A stretch of 5,879 bases of DNA from an uncultured Bdellovibrionales bacterium (GTDB taxonomy: Bacteria > Bdellovibrionota > Bdellovibrionia > Bdellovibrionales > UBA1609), in contig CALJPJ010000045.1 of the NCBI GenBank assembly GCA_937980625.1, forward strand, positions 1 through 5,879, in the 5' to 3' direction. The position numbers and the translations under genes were made by a program. Shown piece by piece: positions 5,594 through 5,879 of the stretch. Positions within the stretch are counted from its first letter, which is position 1, and each line of letters opens with the position of its first letter. A model generated the notes under the pieces. The model had not been told where the DNA came from. It saw nothing but the letters and a program-made list of their open reading frames with translations, and searched no databases.

Positions 5594-5879
5594 ATGATAA
5601 AAGATGATTTACATATAAAAATTTGTGAAAAATACAAAACTTTAAATTCATGGTTTGAACAGAAATCCAAAGATATATCATTTCCTTTTTATTCTAGTTA
5701 TGACATTAGAGAGTCGAACTATAAGGTAGCACCTGTGGATGCAAATATTTTTCCAGCAGGTTTTAATAATATATGTGCTGTGGATCAGGAATCGGCAGTG
5801 GGCAAGGTTAAACAGTATTTTGCCAATCATTACCCAGATATATCTGGGACAATTGCCTTGATTACTGAGGCTCACACTA
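5594..5879 (+). CDS. gshA: Glutamate-cysteine ligase, GshA type (PF08886), 5' part
   Basis: The first 95 codons of a gene cut by the right edge; the frame is open to the last base. The enzyme joins glutamate and cysteine with ATP, the first step of glutathione synthesis, in the cytosol. The identification rests on KVAPVDANIFPAGFNN at 44-59, preceded by YDIR (36-39), and on ALITEAHT at 88-95. These match the conserved N-terminal blocks of the proteobacterial GshA family first described in Acidithiobacillus-type bacteria ('KLAPVD.N.FP.GFNN' and 'L.PE.HTR'). This family is distinct from the E. coli GshA fold. The ATG is 4 bases after the stop of the CysZ-like gene with AGG 7 bases upstream, so it is probably in the same operon. 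Whether the gene is intact, and whether gshB follows, cannot be seen. Confidence 0.88.
   Translation, partial: MIKDDLHIKICEKYKTLNSWFEQKSKDISFPFYSSYDIRESNYKVAPVDANIFPAGFNNICAVDQESAVGKVKQYFANHYPDISGTIALITEAHT
5833..5848. repeat. 16-bp perfect palindrome inside gshA
   Basis: CCCAGATATATCTGGG is its own reverse complement over all 16 bases; the flanking bases (A and A) do not pair. It encodes the segment around YPDISG. It could be an operator-like site or a cruciform/hairpin seed, but its place well inside a coding region makes chance a serious alternative. Confidence 0.35.

Noticed and set aside
5199..5875. Minus-strand open frames of 65 to 78 codons over the CysZ-like and gshA genes
   Set aside because: The plus-strand frames carry clear family motifs (ASPFNSILAEK; KVAPVDANIFPAGFNN) throughout; the minus frames are shadows.

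Overview
The window is AT-rich (about one third GC by eye) bacterial chromosome, densely packed with housekeeping-type genes and no mobile DNA. The low GC, the paired ArsA/Get3-like ATPases, the TPR lipoprotein and the PF08886-type glutamate-cysteine ligase suggest a Gram-negative, possibly of the Bdellovibrionota (Bdellovibrio/Bacteriovorax-like). That placement is inference from gene content, not a search result.

Layout: (1) the 3' end of a carboxy-terminal processing protease (S41, CtpA-like) on the + strand, ending at 364. (2) A complete trigger factor gene (tig) on the - strand, 1681 to 365, whose stop codon directly abuts the protease stop. (3) A divergent promoter region, 1682-1800, with a good sigma70-type promoter for tig and a 10-bp palindrome over its predicted start site. 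(4) A tightly spaced + strand run of five genes: two ArsA/Get3-like ATPases overlapping by ATGA, a TPR lipoprotein, a CysZ/EI24-type membrane protein, and the 5' end of a glutamate-cysteine ligase (gshA) that runs off the right edge. Junctions in the run are -4, +6, +7 and +4 nt, so it looks like one translationally coupled operon.

How the genes may work together: Tig is the ribosome-bound chaperone and PPIase. The ArsA-like pair has complementary sets of active-site motifs and probably works as a heterodimer with one complete ATPase site. It is followed by a protein predicted to reach the outer membrane as a lipoprotein and by a polytopic inner-membrane protein, so an envelope targeting or assembly role is possible but unproven. 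The last two genes (CysZ-like, then GshA) fit a sulfate-cysteine-glutathione theme. The most interesting item is the asymmetric ATPase pair. There is no gene-free stretch above 300 bases; the longest is the 119 to 120-base divergent region.
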